A DNA stretch of 64,000 nucleotides. Source: Bacteroidota bacterium. GTDB lineage: Bacteria > Bacteroidota > Bacteroidia > AKYH767-A > 2013-40CM-41-45. Within the stretch, counting starts at the first letter, position 1. Every line of letters begins with the position of its first letter. The notes beneath the pieces were generated by a model, which saw only the letters and a list, made by a program, of their open reading frames with translations, did not search any database and had not been told where the DNA came from. Location of the stretch: NCBI GenBank assembly GCA_016720935.1, contig JADKJP010000001.1, forward strand, positions 6,300 through 70,299, read 5' to 3'. The translations under genes were made by a program, and so were the position numbers. Below, piece by piece: positions 16,610 to 26,011 of the stretch.

Positions 16610-18295
16610 TTATCTCGTATATTTTTTCTTACGGAGCCAGATTCTGATCAATCCATAAAGAAAAACTAAGGTAACCGGCAACAACACATTTGTCCAGCTA
16701 AGGAAGCCGGGATTTTCTGTTTTCGATGTATCCAGCAATCGCAATTTGAATTCCTTTCCTCTCAATTCCAGGATGCCTGAATCATCACAAAGGTAGTCAA
16801 CACAGTTTAGTATGAAATTTTTGTTGCCGTACGTTTGTTGAGTATAACGATCATAACCCAAAGGATAAATGGTACCTTTTTTACTGACATGACTAGCCGC
16901 GATGTCGCCATCCGATACAACTATCATCTTGGTCGAGTCGCTGATTGGCTTGAATCCTATTTCTTTTGCTTCAGCAATCGCGGATGGAATCCTGTTTGTA
17001 AAATTAGAATGAAAAGTTCCTTCCAGTAATACCGCGACAGGGAGGTAGAGCTTGTTGTATTCCAGTTGATCCGGTTGGTCACGGAGGATATTCAAACTCA
17101 CCCTGGCAGGAGGAAACTGTACTTTGGAATATTTGGATGTCGTGAGTAAAATGGTTTTTCGGTTATTTTCAGCTTCTACAGTATCTACCGTACTCATAAA
17201 TTCACCTTTGATCGCGTTCAGATTGTTTACAATCGGATGCTTGCTGATCGGGTTAAGGAGTGGAAAATAAAACCATGGAAACAGATCCTGCTTGGGCTGA
17301 TTGCCAACCATGCCTGTTACAACGGGAATGGGAGCCGCCTGCAAATCCATGACAAGATTCGGATTTACACGAACACCGTAGTGAAAGAGCTGGTCATCCA
17401 GATTCAGATCATTGGCAATGGCAATATTGGTGCTGGTTTCAACAAGGCTGTCCATATTGATCTCCATACGGTCAATCAGCCACAACACACGGCCACCATG
17501 CATGATGAACTGATCAATGATAAATTTATCCTTCTCAGTAAAAGCGAGCATTGGTTTTGCAATGATCAGGGCTTTGTAGTGTTTCAGTGCATCCAGTCGG
17601 CCATCGATTGTAACAGTATCAATCGAATAATATTCACTAAGACTTTTGGCGATATCGGTGATCTGTTTTGTATTCAGTTCATCGTGGCCCTGCAGAAAAG
17701 CGACGCCCTGTGCGACATCATTGGTCAGCCTTCGAATAGTCGAAGTGATTTCATATTCCAGACCTTCAATCGAATTGTTCAACATTACCTCGGGTTCGGT
17801 TCCGATTTTACTCTTGAGTAATTGAAGAGGAACAGATCGTGATTTGTAGGAAACAATGGCACCCGGGAAAACCAGACGCTGGGAACGACTGTCTTTGTCT
17901 CTTTCTTCAAGGTTGGTAGGAGTGAGCCCCTTTTCAGAAAGTTGTTTGTACAACTGAACCCGTTCCTTTTCATCCGGATTCGAAGACGGATCGATAAACT
18001 CGTATTGGATATTTTCACCTGAGTAAATCCGGTATTCATCCAGTAATTCCTGGGTACTGTTTCGCAGTCGTTTGAATCCAGGAGGTAGATCACCATCAAG
18101 ATATATTTTAAAGAGCACTATATCTTTCAGATTTCCTGCGATCTTTTTTGAAGAAGACGAAAGTGAATATCTATTTTCAGATGTAAGATCGAAACGCGTG
18201 AACAACGAGCCTGCAACGATATTTGCAAATACAAGAATCAACAGCAATAAGAAAAGCTGTAGCAGACTTTGTTTTTTCAGGTTCCTGGAGGCCAT
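16610..18295 (-). CDS. gldG: Gliding-motility ABC transporter subunit GldG
   Basis: A 561-aa protein with membrane helices at both ends (~13-33 and ~530-553) and a large extracytoplasmic region, the GldG layout. Seen: FTRFDLTSENRYSLS near the N-terminus and GRVLWLIDRMEINMDSL in the middle. GldG works with permease GldF and ATPase GldA, which is not in this window, and is needed for gliding in several Flavobacteriia. The gene starts 23 bp after the gldF stop. The assignment rests on the architecture plus the gldF neighbour. Confidence 0.88.
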   Translation of the reverse strand: MASRNLKKQSLLQLFLLLLILVFANIVAGSLFTRFDLTSENRYSLSSSSKKIAGNLKDIVLFKIYLDGDLPPGFKRLRNSTQELLDEYRIYSGENIQYEFIDPSSNPDEKERVQLYKQLSEKGLTPTNLEERDKDSRSQRLVFPGAIVSYKSRSVPLQLLKSKIGTEPEVMLNNSIEGLEYEITSTIRRLTNDVAQGVAFLQGHDELNTKQITDIAKSLSEYYSIDTVTIDGRLDALKHYKALIIAKPMLAFTEKDKFIIDQFIMHGGRVLWLIDRMEINMDSLVETSTNIAIANDLNLDDQLFHYGVRVNPNLVMDLQAAPIPVVTGMVGNQPKQDLFPWFYFPLLNPISKHPIVNNLNAIKGEFMSTVDTVEAENNRKTILLTTSKYSKVQFPPARVSLNILRDQPDQLEYNKLYLPVAVLLEGTFHSNFTNRIPSAIAEAKEIGFKPISDSTKMIVVSDGDIAASHVSKKGTIYPLGYDRYTQQTYGNKNFILNCVDYLCDDSGILELRGKEFKLRLLDTSKTENPGFLSWTNVLLPVTLVFLYGLIRIWLRKKKYTR

Positions 18296-18318
18296 GTGGA
18301 TCGGTTAGAGAAAGAGGA

Positions 18319-19053
18319 TTACCATTTTCTTTTTTCAAGGATAAATTTTGCAAGCAGGAGAAAAAAAACAGTCAGCGAAATGAAATAAACAAGATCCCTG
18401 GTATCAATAACACCCCGGCTCATGGAAGCATAATGACGGGAAATTCCGAAATAACTGAAAATGTTGCCGGCAAATGTGGAAGTGGTGAGCGAGGAAAGAA
18501 AATCAAATCCTGAATAAAAGAAAAAGCACAACAGCATTGAAAGGATAAATGCAATGATCTGGTTATTGGTAAGGGCGGATGCGAAAATCCCGATCGAAGC
18601 GAAGCCGCTGCATAAAAACAGAAGTCCAAGATACGATCCGGCAATCCCCGCAGTGTCTATATTTCCCGCAGGGGATGCGATTTTGTAAACAGTAATGTAA
18701 TAAACGATAGTAGGGAGTACTGAAAATAAAATCAGCATTACCGCAGCAGCATATTTCGCGAAGACAATTTGAAAATCTGTCAAAGGTCGGGTGAGCAGAA
18801 GTTCGATCGTTCCTGTTTTATTTTCTTCGGCAAACATCCGCATGGTGATTGCCGGGATCAGGAAGAGGAAAAGCCATGGAGCAAGAATGAACAAAGGATC
18901 CAGGTTCGCGTACCCGTTTTCGACAAGGTTAAATTCCGTACCAGGAAATACCCAAAGGAACAGACCAATACTCAATAAAAAAACAAGGATGACAACATAT
19001 CCTATCAGGGAATTGAGGAAGCTGTCGATTTCTTTTTTTAACAGTGCGAACAC
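18319..19053 (-). CDS. gldF: Gliding-motility ABC transporter permease GldF
   Basis: A 244-aa membrane protein with about six helices. MFALLKKEIDSFLNSLIGYVV, the segment ITMRMFAEENKTGTIELLLTRP (ABC-2 permease loop), and the following helices fit GldF. It forms the ABC complex with GldG and GldA. First gene of a gldF-gldG-DUF4340 operon on the minus strand. Confidence 0.9.
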   Translation of the reverse strand: MFALLKKEIDSFLNSLIGYVVILVFLLSIGLFLWVFPGTEFNLVENGYANLDPLFILAPWLFLFLIPAITMRMFAEENKTGTIELLLTRPLTDFQIVFAKYAAAVMLILFSVLPTIVYYITVYKIASPAGNIDTAGIAGSYLGLLFLCSGFASIGIFASALTNNQIIAFILSMLLCFFFYSGFDFLSSLTTSTFAGNIFSYFGISRHYASMSRGVIDTRDLVYFISLTVFFLLLAKFILEKRKW

Positions 19054-19070
19054 AGGACTAAATTAGCCCC

Positions 19071-19103
19071 CAAAAGTAGTTTTTTTTGATGTATACACGT
19101 CAA
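19071..19103 (-). promoter_or_regulatory. Candidate promoter of gldF
   Basis: The minus strand has TTG (19103-19101) and TACTTTTG (19078-19071), 22 bp apart, slightly wide for the TTG-N19-TAnnTTTG consensus. It lies about 18 bp before the gldF start, implying a very short leader. Confidence 0.4.
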
Positions 19104-19142
19104 TAATATTTTTACAGAGAAACAGCAATTGGCATCCGCGAA

Positions 19143-20765
19143 TTATAATTTGACAAGTCGGGCAGCATACACCATTTCACCACATTTAGCATGGATAAGA
19201 TAAATTCCGGAACTGAGGTCATGCACATTCAATTCACCGCTATTGGATTTTGTCTCAACGTGCTTTGCTGGAATACGGGATCCTAACAGCGTATAAACAT
19301 CAATTGAAACCAATTCCTTGTCAGGATTGGAAAAGTTTAAAAAGACAGATTCACTCGCCGGGTTTGGGTACAATAATAATGTCTCCTGATTCATGGAATT
19401 ATCAGCATCCGTATCATTAACAGAACGAAGCTCTACTGCTTCAATCGACTGGCAACCGAATTCATCGGTGACAAGAATGGAATAGGTCCCCGGGTGATTG
19501 GTTTCCAGGAACTCATCCATGGAGTTATCAGACCATAAATAGCTGCTAAAGCCTGCGCCTGCATCCAGGACAATCGTTTCGTTATTCCCTATGATTTTGT
19601 CGTTACCCAGATCAAGAGTCGGCAGGCGATGCTTGAACCCTATCGATACAGTCTGCGTGAAGGAGCAACCATATTCGTCAACGATGATTGCTTCATAATT
19701 GCCATGAGCCAAACCGGTAGCACTCAGTTCATGTCCGCCTTCCGGTTTCCATTCAACTGTTACATGGCTTCCGGTGGACTTCAGGTTTAGCTGAACAGAC
19801 CCATCATGTGAATCTTCGCAACTTGCCGGGTTTACGCTTGCTATTTCTACTTCCGGACCATTGCCACCTATTTTTATCTGAGAGGAACTCCTGCAACCGT
19901 TTGCATCTTCAATATTAACCGTATACCAGCCGGAATTTAATCCTTCAATTTGTGCTTCATCAGCGTTTCCCGGAAGCCACGAATAGTGGTAAGGCATGGT
20001 TCCGCCTGAAACAAGCGCACGTGCGGTTCCGGTACCTGAATGACAATCAGAAGGAGTAGAGCTTGTTGCAATCTCCAATTTTTGTGGTTCGTCAATGAAA
20101 AAGGAGGCATTTGTACTGCAGCCGGATTCGTCACTCACCACTACCGAATAATAACCTCCTGCCAGTCCTTTTACTGCGGGTAGATTTTCATCTGTATGAG
20201 ACCAGAAATACTGGAGGTTTTCTTCTCCATTCAGGTTTATAATAGTTGCAGAACCATCCATTTTGCCCCAACAGCTCACTGGGGTTGTTTGCAAGGAAAT
20301 ACTTGGGGTAGTTACGAAAATGCTGTAAATCTGATCCTTTCTATTGCTGAGAAGGCCATTCTCATCATAGGTACTCACGGTAAAATTATACGGTTCGGTC
20401 CTGGCGTCAGATGCCGCAGGAGTCCAGCAAAAATGACCTACCGGAGCAGATTTTCCTTCAACATTAAAACTCGCCCCGGGAATGGCTGCGTCCCATGACA
20501 TTACTACTGACTGGTTGTCAAAAACCAAATCTGTGAAAACATCAAAGCACAAAGCGGCACCAGGACATACTCTGGTATTGAAATCCTCAGTACCGTCAAT
20601 TCCACTTACAATCAGATGGCTGACAGCCGGATCAACTGTTACTTCTTTTCTGTTGCCGGACGCGAAGCTCTGCTGGAGGAGTGTTGTAAGTGTAAATAAA
20701 ATGCTAAATATCAGCACTTTATTAGATTTTACATCACGCTTTGCTTTGATTTGTTTTTGGATCAT
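19143..20765 (-). CDS. SprB-repeat surface protein with T9SS sorting domain
   Basis: A 540-aa protein with an N-terminal signal (VLIFSILFTLTTLLQQSFA), a CFDVFTDL...CWTPAASDARTEPY domain (~55-140), three SprB-type repeats (~155-385, each with 'GSA/GTA...YHYSWLPG...G.Y.V...D..GC'), an Ig-like segment (LDLGNDKIIGNNETIVLDAG) and a T9SS domain (LLYPNPASESVFLNF, to the end). It closely parallels the neighbouring 867-aa protein and looks like a shorter paralog lacking that protein's N-terminal module. SprB-type repeats occur in mobile gliding adhesins; cell-surface location is expected. Confidence 0.87.
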   Translation of the reverse strand: MIQKQIKAKRDVKSNKVLIFSILFTLTTLLQQSFASGNRKEVTVDPAVSHLIVSGIDGTEDFNTRVCPGAALCFDVFTDLVFDNQSVVMSWDAAIPGASFNVEGKSAPVGHFCWTPAASDARTEPYNFTVSTYDENGLLSNRKDQIYSIFVTTPSISLQTTPVSCWGKMDGSATIINLNGEENLQYFWSHTDENLPAVKGLAGGYYSVVVSDESGCSTNASFFIDEPQKLEIATSSTPSDCHSGTGTARALVSGGTMPYHYSWLPGNADEAQIEGLNSGWYTVNIEDANGCRSSSQIKIGGNGPEVEIASVNPASCEDSHDGSVQLNLKSTGSHVTVEWKPEGGHELSATGLAHGNYEAIIVDEYGCSFTQTVSIGFKHRLPTLDLGNDKIIGNNETIVLDAGAGFSSYLWSDNSMDEFLETNHPGTYSILVTDEFGCQSIEAVELRSVNDTDADNSMNQETLLLYPNPASESVFLNFSNPDKELVSIDVYTLLGSRIPAKHVETKSNSGELNVHDLSSGIYLIHAKCGEMVYAARLVKL

Positions 20766-20944
20766 AAATCAGGGTTAAATGAACAAAGGCAAAATAACCC
20801 TGGTTCATGCCCGGATCAATAATCTTCTGTTTACACCTGGAAATAGATAGTAAATGGAGGTTTTTTTAAGGTAAAAAGCTCTTCAGTGGCAATTTTAAAA
20901 CCTTTGAAATTGAATGAAAAAGGTTGTTTTTGAAAATCAGGCAT

Positions 20945-20978
20945 AAAAAAAAGGTCGTCTGATGAGGACGACCTTTTT
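20945..20978 (-). terminator. Rho-independent terminator downstream of the 867-aa gene
   Basis: AAGGTCGTC / GACGACCTT stem with a short loop and flanking A/T runs, 18 bp past the stop of the minus-strand gene at 20997. Confidence 0.85.
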
Positions 20979-20996
20979 AATAAAACTTTCTTGGAA

Positions 20997-23600
20997 TTAT
21001 TCTTTTATAAGACGTGTAGTTGTTACCTGATCTGCATATTCAACTTTTACCATATATACACCGGCAGGCAATTCATGAATGTCGATGGTTTTGTTAAAGT
21101 TGTAATCAGCAGTTTCTTTAGACATGAACACCTTATTTCCAATGATATCAGAGATTGTTACGGTAACATCAGTGTTTCTGATTTTAGCGATTCCGATAAC
21201 CACATTTCCGTGAGCCGGATTTGGAGAAAGGGTGAATGATTGGGTGTTATTCGCGTGGTGAATAACCGGACGCTGAGTCTGACAGCTGATGAATGTAACA
21301 TTCACTGCATCAAAATTCTCACAACCGGCAGCATTTGTCACCAGAACAGAATAGATACCGTCAGCGCTTACATCCAGAGTTTGGCCAGTACTATTGTCAG
21401 ACCAGAGGTAGCTTGCATAACCTGCACCTGCATCCAGAGTGATTGTTGTGCCGATACATCCAACTGTATCCGGACCAAGTTCAACTGCAGGAGAAGCATT
21501 AATGTAACCGATAGTTACAGATGCATAAGCACTACAACCTGTGTAATCTGTAACACGTACAGTATACGTTCCCGGAGAAAGGTTGCTCACGCAATCAGTG
21601 GTGTCACCGTTAGGCATCCAGTCATAAGTGTATGGAGCGATTCCGCCTGAGCCAACTACACAAGCAGTTCCATCTTCACCGTTCTGACAAGTAGCGTCAG
21701 TAGCACCGGTAATTGAAGCTGTAATACCTGAAGAGTTGTTAACGATTGAGGTCAGGTTGATGATACAACCGGTTTGGTTATCTGTTACAACAACATCATA
21801 AGCACCTGCAGTCAGGTTGCTTGCACTTGAAGTTGAGCTAACGTTAGGAGTCCAAGCGAAGTTGAAATCGCCACTACCACCGGTTACCACAACGGTAACT
21901 GAACCATCGTTTGCAACACAAGTAGCAGGAGTAGAAGAAATAGTCGCAGAAACTGGAAGTCCACCGAGTACGTCAACAGAACCACCGGCATGACAACCGT
22001 TTGCATCAGTAACAACTACTGAATAGTTTCCGGTAGTAAGTGCTGTTGCAGTAGCAGTTGTTTGTGCATTCGCGTCATTCCAGAGGTAAGAATAAGCACC
22101 TGTACCACCAGCAGCGGCAACACTTGCTTCACCAAAAAGACTTCCGCAACCTGCGTCAACACTGGAAAGAGTCAGGCTGATAGGCGCCGGTTCAGCAATA
22201 GTGAAATATTCAGTTCCAACACAACCATTGGCATCGGTAATATTCACTGAATAATTACCTGCGCTAAGGTGAGAGATCGAAGGAGTAAACAATTCACCGG
22301 AAGGTGTTGTCCAGACATAGCTGAGAGGAAGATTTCCGGTAGCAGTTCCGGATGCTGATCCGTTATGATCGCCATGACATGCAACAGAAGGTGTAGATGT
22401 TACAGCCACTGACATATTGGAAACAGTGATTGAGTAAGAGTAAGTTTGAACACCATTTGAAGGACATGCATTGTCACGAACAGTCACAGTGAATGTGTAA
22501 GGTTGCGGACGTGCATCAGCAGGGGTTGGTGCCCAGCAGAAATGACCAACAGGACGAGGGCCTGCTGTAGTAGTGAATGTAGCTCCGGCAATTGCCTGAT
22601 TCCAGGTCATTGTTAATGTATCGTTCGGATCAGTATCAGCAGAGATTACATCGAAACAAAGTTGACCACCGATACATGATGTAGTAGTAAAATCTGTTGT
22701 ACCGTTGATACCTGTTGCTGAAGGAAGAGTGTTGTTACACTGAACAGTATAAATCTGCATATCACGCATTACGCTTCCGATCAGTACGCCATTTCTCCAT
22801 TCCTGAACCAAAATCGCGATGACACCGATTTCAGATTGTGTAGGATGCATAGCGATATCACCGGTCTGCTGGTTGATACTTACTGCAGGAATTGAAGTGA
22901 TAGGGTTAGCAATGGTGTAAGTAGGGTTGTAAGCCAGTGGATCGTTCGGACCATTCCTTGGAGGAATGAAGAAATAAACGAGTGAATCACCATCAGCATC
23001 AATCACACCATGGTTGTAGAAATTGTTCTGACCGATACATTCGAAAGCGATCGGAACGTTTGAGAAAGTTGGTGAGTTGTTATCGAAAATGGTGTTGTTA
23101 AGGTACGCTTCGATATACAGGTTATCACCGCTTGCATTTGCAATTGTAGTGATGGCCTGGTTACGGCAGCAGTCTGAAACACTAAACACCCAATCCGGAC
23201 ACTGAGCAGGAACTGTAACGATAGTCTGGTACTGCCATTCCTGAATACCAGGAGCTGTACCACCGTTACAAGTTGTCAATGTACCATCACAGGTATAGGT
23301 AATTTCCTGACCTGTTCCCGGCACCGCATCCAGTGTGAAGAACTGAGAAAAGTTGTTACATGTTGCAGAGCTCAATGTAAGAGACTCAGTTGTTGGTGCA
23401 GGAATACCAAAACAGTCACGGTAAAGTGTGAATGTTACGAGATATTGGCCATTGCCAATGTACTCGTACGTCAGATCGGCTCCTGCCATGTGACTCGCAA
23501 ACGTGTCGTTTGCGGTGAACACCGTGGCAACTAGAAACAACAGAGCTATCCTTAATCGCAGAACCCTGTTAATGCAAGCTGTGTAGATTGTTTTCATCAT
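20997..23600 (-). CDS. Large SprB-repeat surface protein with T9SS sorting domain
   Basis: An 867-aa protein. Signal peptide (ALLFLVATVFTANDTFA); an N-terminal module starting SHMAGADLTYEYIGNGQYLV (~35-290), often seen in gliding-associated proteins; a CFDVISADTD...CWAPTPADARPQPY domain (~315-390); four SprB-type repeats (~395-690); an Ig-like segment (VELGPDTVGCIGTTITLDAG); and a T9SS domain (FTLSPNPAHGNVVIGI to RLIKE). Many paired Cys suggest extracellular disulfides. Paralogous to the 540-aa gene just downstream. Probably an exported adhesin; no enzymatic motif seen. Two start codons in tandem (23600, 23597) are equally possible. Confidence 0.9.
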   Translation of the reverse strand: MMKTIYTACINRVLRLRIALLFLVATVFTANDTFASHMAGADLTYEYIGNGQYLVTFTLYRDCFGIPAPTTESLTLSSATCNNFSQFFTLDAVPGTGQEITYTCDGTLTTCNGGTAPGIQEWQYQTIVTVPAQCPDWVFSVSDCCRNQAITTIANASGDNLYIEAYLNNTIFDNNSPTFSNVPIAFECIGQNNFYNHGVIDADGDSLVYFFIPPRNGPNDPLAYNPTYTIANPITSIPAVSINQQTGDIAMHPTQSEIGVIAILVQEWRNGVLIGSVMRDMQIYTVQCNNTLPSATGINGTTDFTTTSCIGGQLCFDVISADTDPNDTLTMTWNQAIAGATFTTTAGPRPVGHFCWAPTPADARPQPYTFTVTVRDNACPSNGVQTYSYSITVSNMSVAVTSTPSVACHGDHNGSASGTATGNLPLSYVWTTPSGELFTPSISHLSAGNYSVNITDANGCVGTEYFTIAEPAPISLTLSSVDAGCGSLFGEASVAAAGGTGAYSYLWNDANAQTTATATALTTGNYSVVVTDANGCHAGGSVDVLGGLPVSATISSTPATCVANDGSVTVVVTGGSGDFNFAWTPNVSSTSSASNLTAGAYDVVVTDNQTGCIINLTSIVNNSSGITASITGATDATCQNGEDGTACVVGSGGIAPYTYDWMPNGDTTDCVSNLSPGTYTVRVTDYTGCSAYASVTIGYINASPAVELGPDTVGCIGTTITLDAGAGYASYLWSDNSTGQTLDVSADGIYSVLVTNAAGCENFDAVNVTFISCQTQRPVIHHANNTQSFTLSPNPAHGNVVIGIAKIRNTDVTVTISDIIGNKVFMSKETADYNFNKTIDIHELPAGVYMVKVEYADQVTTTRLIKE

Positions 23601-23824
23601 CGTTGTTATTGGGTTGGTTTGTTTTGCTTATTTGAATATTTTGTAAAAATAGGCTATTGCTAAGTCGAAGACTTAAATTCTTATGTAAAGCGCCACACAA
23701 AATTGGCGAGCGTAAGATAATTCCCTGTGAAAATAACGGTAATTCAAGAAACGTGCTTTTTGAAATCCATTTGGTTACACAATGTTACCTATAAAATCCT
23801 TTCCTGACAAGGTTTTCGGTAATT

Positions 23825-24124
23825 TTAACTACTTGTCGGCCAGCTTTTCTCAAGGCTGAAAGCCAGTGGTGGCGCTGAAAAGAGCACTTTTGTCGCCGAC
23901 CAGGTCGATTTGAACAAGTCCGAAAACCGGTAATGGTCCAGCGCTTGCTGAGATTCCCAGATGCTATAAGTCATGTAAACATTTGTCGGATCATGGGCAT
24001 GCCACAACTCCAGGTGTCTGCACCCCGGAAATGCACGGATTTGGTCGCTCACACTATTAAAAACCTTCAAAAATTCCTCTGTTTTAGCGGGTTCGAAGGT
24101 CATTTGTACAATTCTAACGATCAT
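23825..24124 (-). CDS. ABM-domain (antibiotic biosynthesis monooxygenase-like) protein
   Basis: A ~99-aa ferredoxin-like fold protein: MIVRIVQMTFEPAKTEEFLKVF, then FPGCRHLELWHAHDPTNVYMTYSIWESQQALDHYR, the typical ABM dimer pattern. Family members range from quinol monooxygenases to non-enzymatic stress proteins. The start overlaps the upstream SAM-hydrolase-like gene by 11 bp, so the two are probably co-translated. Confidence 0.82.
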   Translation of the reverse strand: MIVRIVQMTFEPAKTEEFLKVFNSVSDQIRAFPGCRHLELWHAHDPTNVYMTYSIWESQQALDHYRFSDLFKSTWSATKVLFSAPPLAFSLEKSWPTSS

Positions 24125-24905
24125 AAAATTCAATTCGAATGGGATCCATCATTTTTAAACCCAGCAAATGGGCAGCGGAATCGTGGTTGATGGCAATTTC
24201 CAGAAATCCTTCCCTGTTAAATAATGCGACAATTTCTCCAATTTCAACTTCGTGATAATTGTTGCTTATTTTATTGATATCATACATCGATTTTCTCAGG
24301 TAAATAGTAAAGTCTCTTGATTTTCTTTCCTGTTCAAACAATTGCCTTTCAACATTCACAATCACATTTCCAAATGAGTCAATATAAAGTATTGTCCCCC
24401 GAATACTGTCACTGTCAACAGTCGGCTGAGCTAGGTAACTTTGATGCAATGTACTTTGACTTTCTCCAAGTAAAGCAGGAGATTTTCCTTTTACCAGATG
24501 AACCAACGCATTCATCAGGTTTTTTGATTGCTCTTCGGGGGTGTAGTTGTTTGTTGAATTCAAACGAACAATTTCCTTGGGACTATCGCCTAGAAGCAAT
24601 GAAAAAATTCCGCTATCCTGACCGATAAATGTGTGCCCCTTGGAATTCACAATAAGAAAGTCGGGGTTCCGGGATTTCTGACTCGGATCAGATCCTGACA
24701 AGCCGATATAATGTATCGTTCCCGCAGGAAAAAATGGAAATGAACTCCGAAGAATAAAGGACGCCTGAAGAATATTGAAATGTTCTACCTCATGCGAAAT
24801 GTCAAGCACTTGGATTTCCGGATACAGACCTAACAATTCGCCCTTGAATGCAGCGACGTAATGATCCCGTAAACCCCAGTCAGTAGTTAATGTCAGTAGT
24901 GCCAT
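24114..24905 (-). CDS. SAM hydroxide adenosyltransferase (DUF62) family protein
   Basis: A 263-aa protein starting MALLTLTTDWGLRDHYVAAFKG, the characteristic N-terminus of S-adenosyl-L-methionine hydrolases, with the conserved Asp in TTDWG; later FIGQDSGIFSLLL. The family splits SAM to adenosine and methionine in the cytoplasm. The PVDPGVGS-type segment is altered here (IGLSGSDPSQKS), so activity should not be assumed. It is upstream of and overlaps the ABM gene, and is divergent from phoH. Confidence 0.85.
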   Translation of the reverse strand: MALLTLTTDWGLRDHYVAAFKGELLGLYPEIQVLDISHEVEHFNILQASFILRSSFPFFPAGTIHYIGLSGSDPSQKSRNPDFLIVNSKGHTFIGQDSGIFSLLLGDSPKEIVRLNSTNNYTPEEQSKNLMNALVHLVKGKSPALLGESQSTLHQSYLAQPTVDSDSIRGTILYIDSFGNVIVNVERQLFEQERKSRDFTIYLRKSMYDINKISNNYHEVEIGEIVALFNREGFLEIAINHDSAAHLLGLKMMDPIRIEFYDR

Positions 24906-25069
24906 CGTTTCGGGTGCTCAAACGCGCTGTGTTGATAACTTGTAATTTCAGCGAAGCCAAAAGTAACTAGATTTAGGTAGTATTGAAACGTAATATCCAT
25001 CGACTATTCACAAGTGAATGTTATTAGCCTGAATAGAAGATTTTATGTTGAACTTAAAACCCTAGCACC

Positions 25070-26008
25070 TTGAGTGAAGTAATCATTCCAATCGATACCT
25101 TTAATCCCGTTGAGTTTTTCGGTGTTAACGACAGCAACCTGGAAGTAATCCGGCGAAATTTCCCTGAACTGAAACTGGTGGCCAGAGGCAATGAAATTAA
25201 AGTCATCGGAGATGAAAAAAACATTCATCTCTTCAGTGAAAAAATAAACCGTCTCATACAGCATTATCAGAAATTCGGAAGCCTTACTCCTGATAATGTG
25301 GAACACTTCCTTGCAGATAAGTCGAATAAGGAGGGTGGACCACAGGCTCCACCAACGGATGTTCTGGTATTCGGACAAAATGGTATCATGGTTCGGGCAC
25401 GAACCGCGAACCAGAAAAAAATGGTGGAAAGTTCGGAGAAGAACGATATCGTCTTCGCCATCGGTCCTGCCGGAACCGGTAAAACCTATACTGCTGTTGC
25501 ACTCGCCGTAAGAGCTCTTAAAAATCGGGAGATCAAACGGATCATTCTTACACGTCCCGCTGTGGAAGCAGGGGAGAACCTTGGTTTTCTGCCGGGCGAT
25601 CTCAAGGAAAAAATTGATCCTTACCTCAGGCCACTTTATGACGCATTGTACGATATGATACAAGGCGAAAAGGTGAAGAACTATGTTGAAAATGGAATTA
25701 TCGAAGTAGCACCTCTTGCTTTCATGAGGGGAAGAACACTGGATAACGCGTTTGTTATTCTTGACGAGGCTCAGAATGCTACAGAAAGTCAGCTCAAAAT
25801 GTTCCTGACACGGATGGGTCCTTCCGCGAAATTCATTGTCACTGGTGACGTCACCCAAATTGACCTTCCAAGGAATCAGCCATCTGGATTGATTCAGGCG
25901 ATTAAAATTCTTTCCAATATCAAAGGTGTGGATTTCATTTACCTCGATTCTCAGGACGTTGTACGTCACCGACTGGTAAAAGAAATCATTGAAGCATACA
26001 ACAAATAA
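25070..26008 (+). CDS. PhoH family ATPase
   Basis: A 312-aa protein. KVIGDEKNIHLFSEKI is a KH-like N-terminal segment. The P-loop is GPAGTGKTYTA (Walker A), and VILDEAQNATESQLKMFLTRMG is the Walker B region. C-terminal TGDVTQIDLPRNQPSGL is diagnostic. PhoH-type proteins bind ATP and are linked to RNA metabolism. The start appears to be TTG at 25070; no upstream in-frame ATG fits. purC follows 3 bp after the stop, so the two are co-transcribed. Confidence 0.93.
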   Translation: MSEVIIPIDTFNPVEFFGVNDSNLEVIRRNFPELKLVARGNEIKVIGDEKNIHLFSEKINRLIQHYQKFGSLTPDNVEHFLADKSNKEGGPQAPPTDVLVFGQNGIMVRARTANQKKMVESSEKNDIVFAIGPAGTGKTYTAVALAVRALKNREIKRIILTRPAVEAGENLGFLPGDLKEKIDPYLRPLYDALYDMIQGEKVKNYVENGIIEVAPLAFMRGRTLDNAFVILDEAQNATESQLKMFLTRMGPSAKFIVTGDVTQIDLPRNQPSGLIQAIKILSNIKGVDFIYLDSQDVVRHRLVKEIIEAYNK

Positions 26009-26011
26009 TCA

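Noticed and set aside
21991..23263. Several 60-140-aa ORFs antisense to or inside the SprB-repeat gene
   Set aside because: Repetitive Thr/Ser/Gly coding DNA produces open antisense frames rich in Cys; none has a domain or start context.
25043..25969. 308-aa minus-strand ORF opposite phoH
   Set aside because: It mirrors the PhoH coding frame; the composition (Cys/Trp/Phe-rich, no domain) is that of an antisense shadow.
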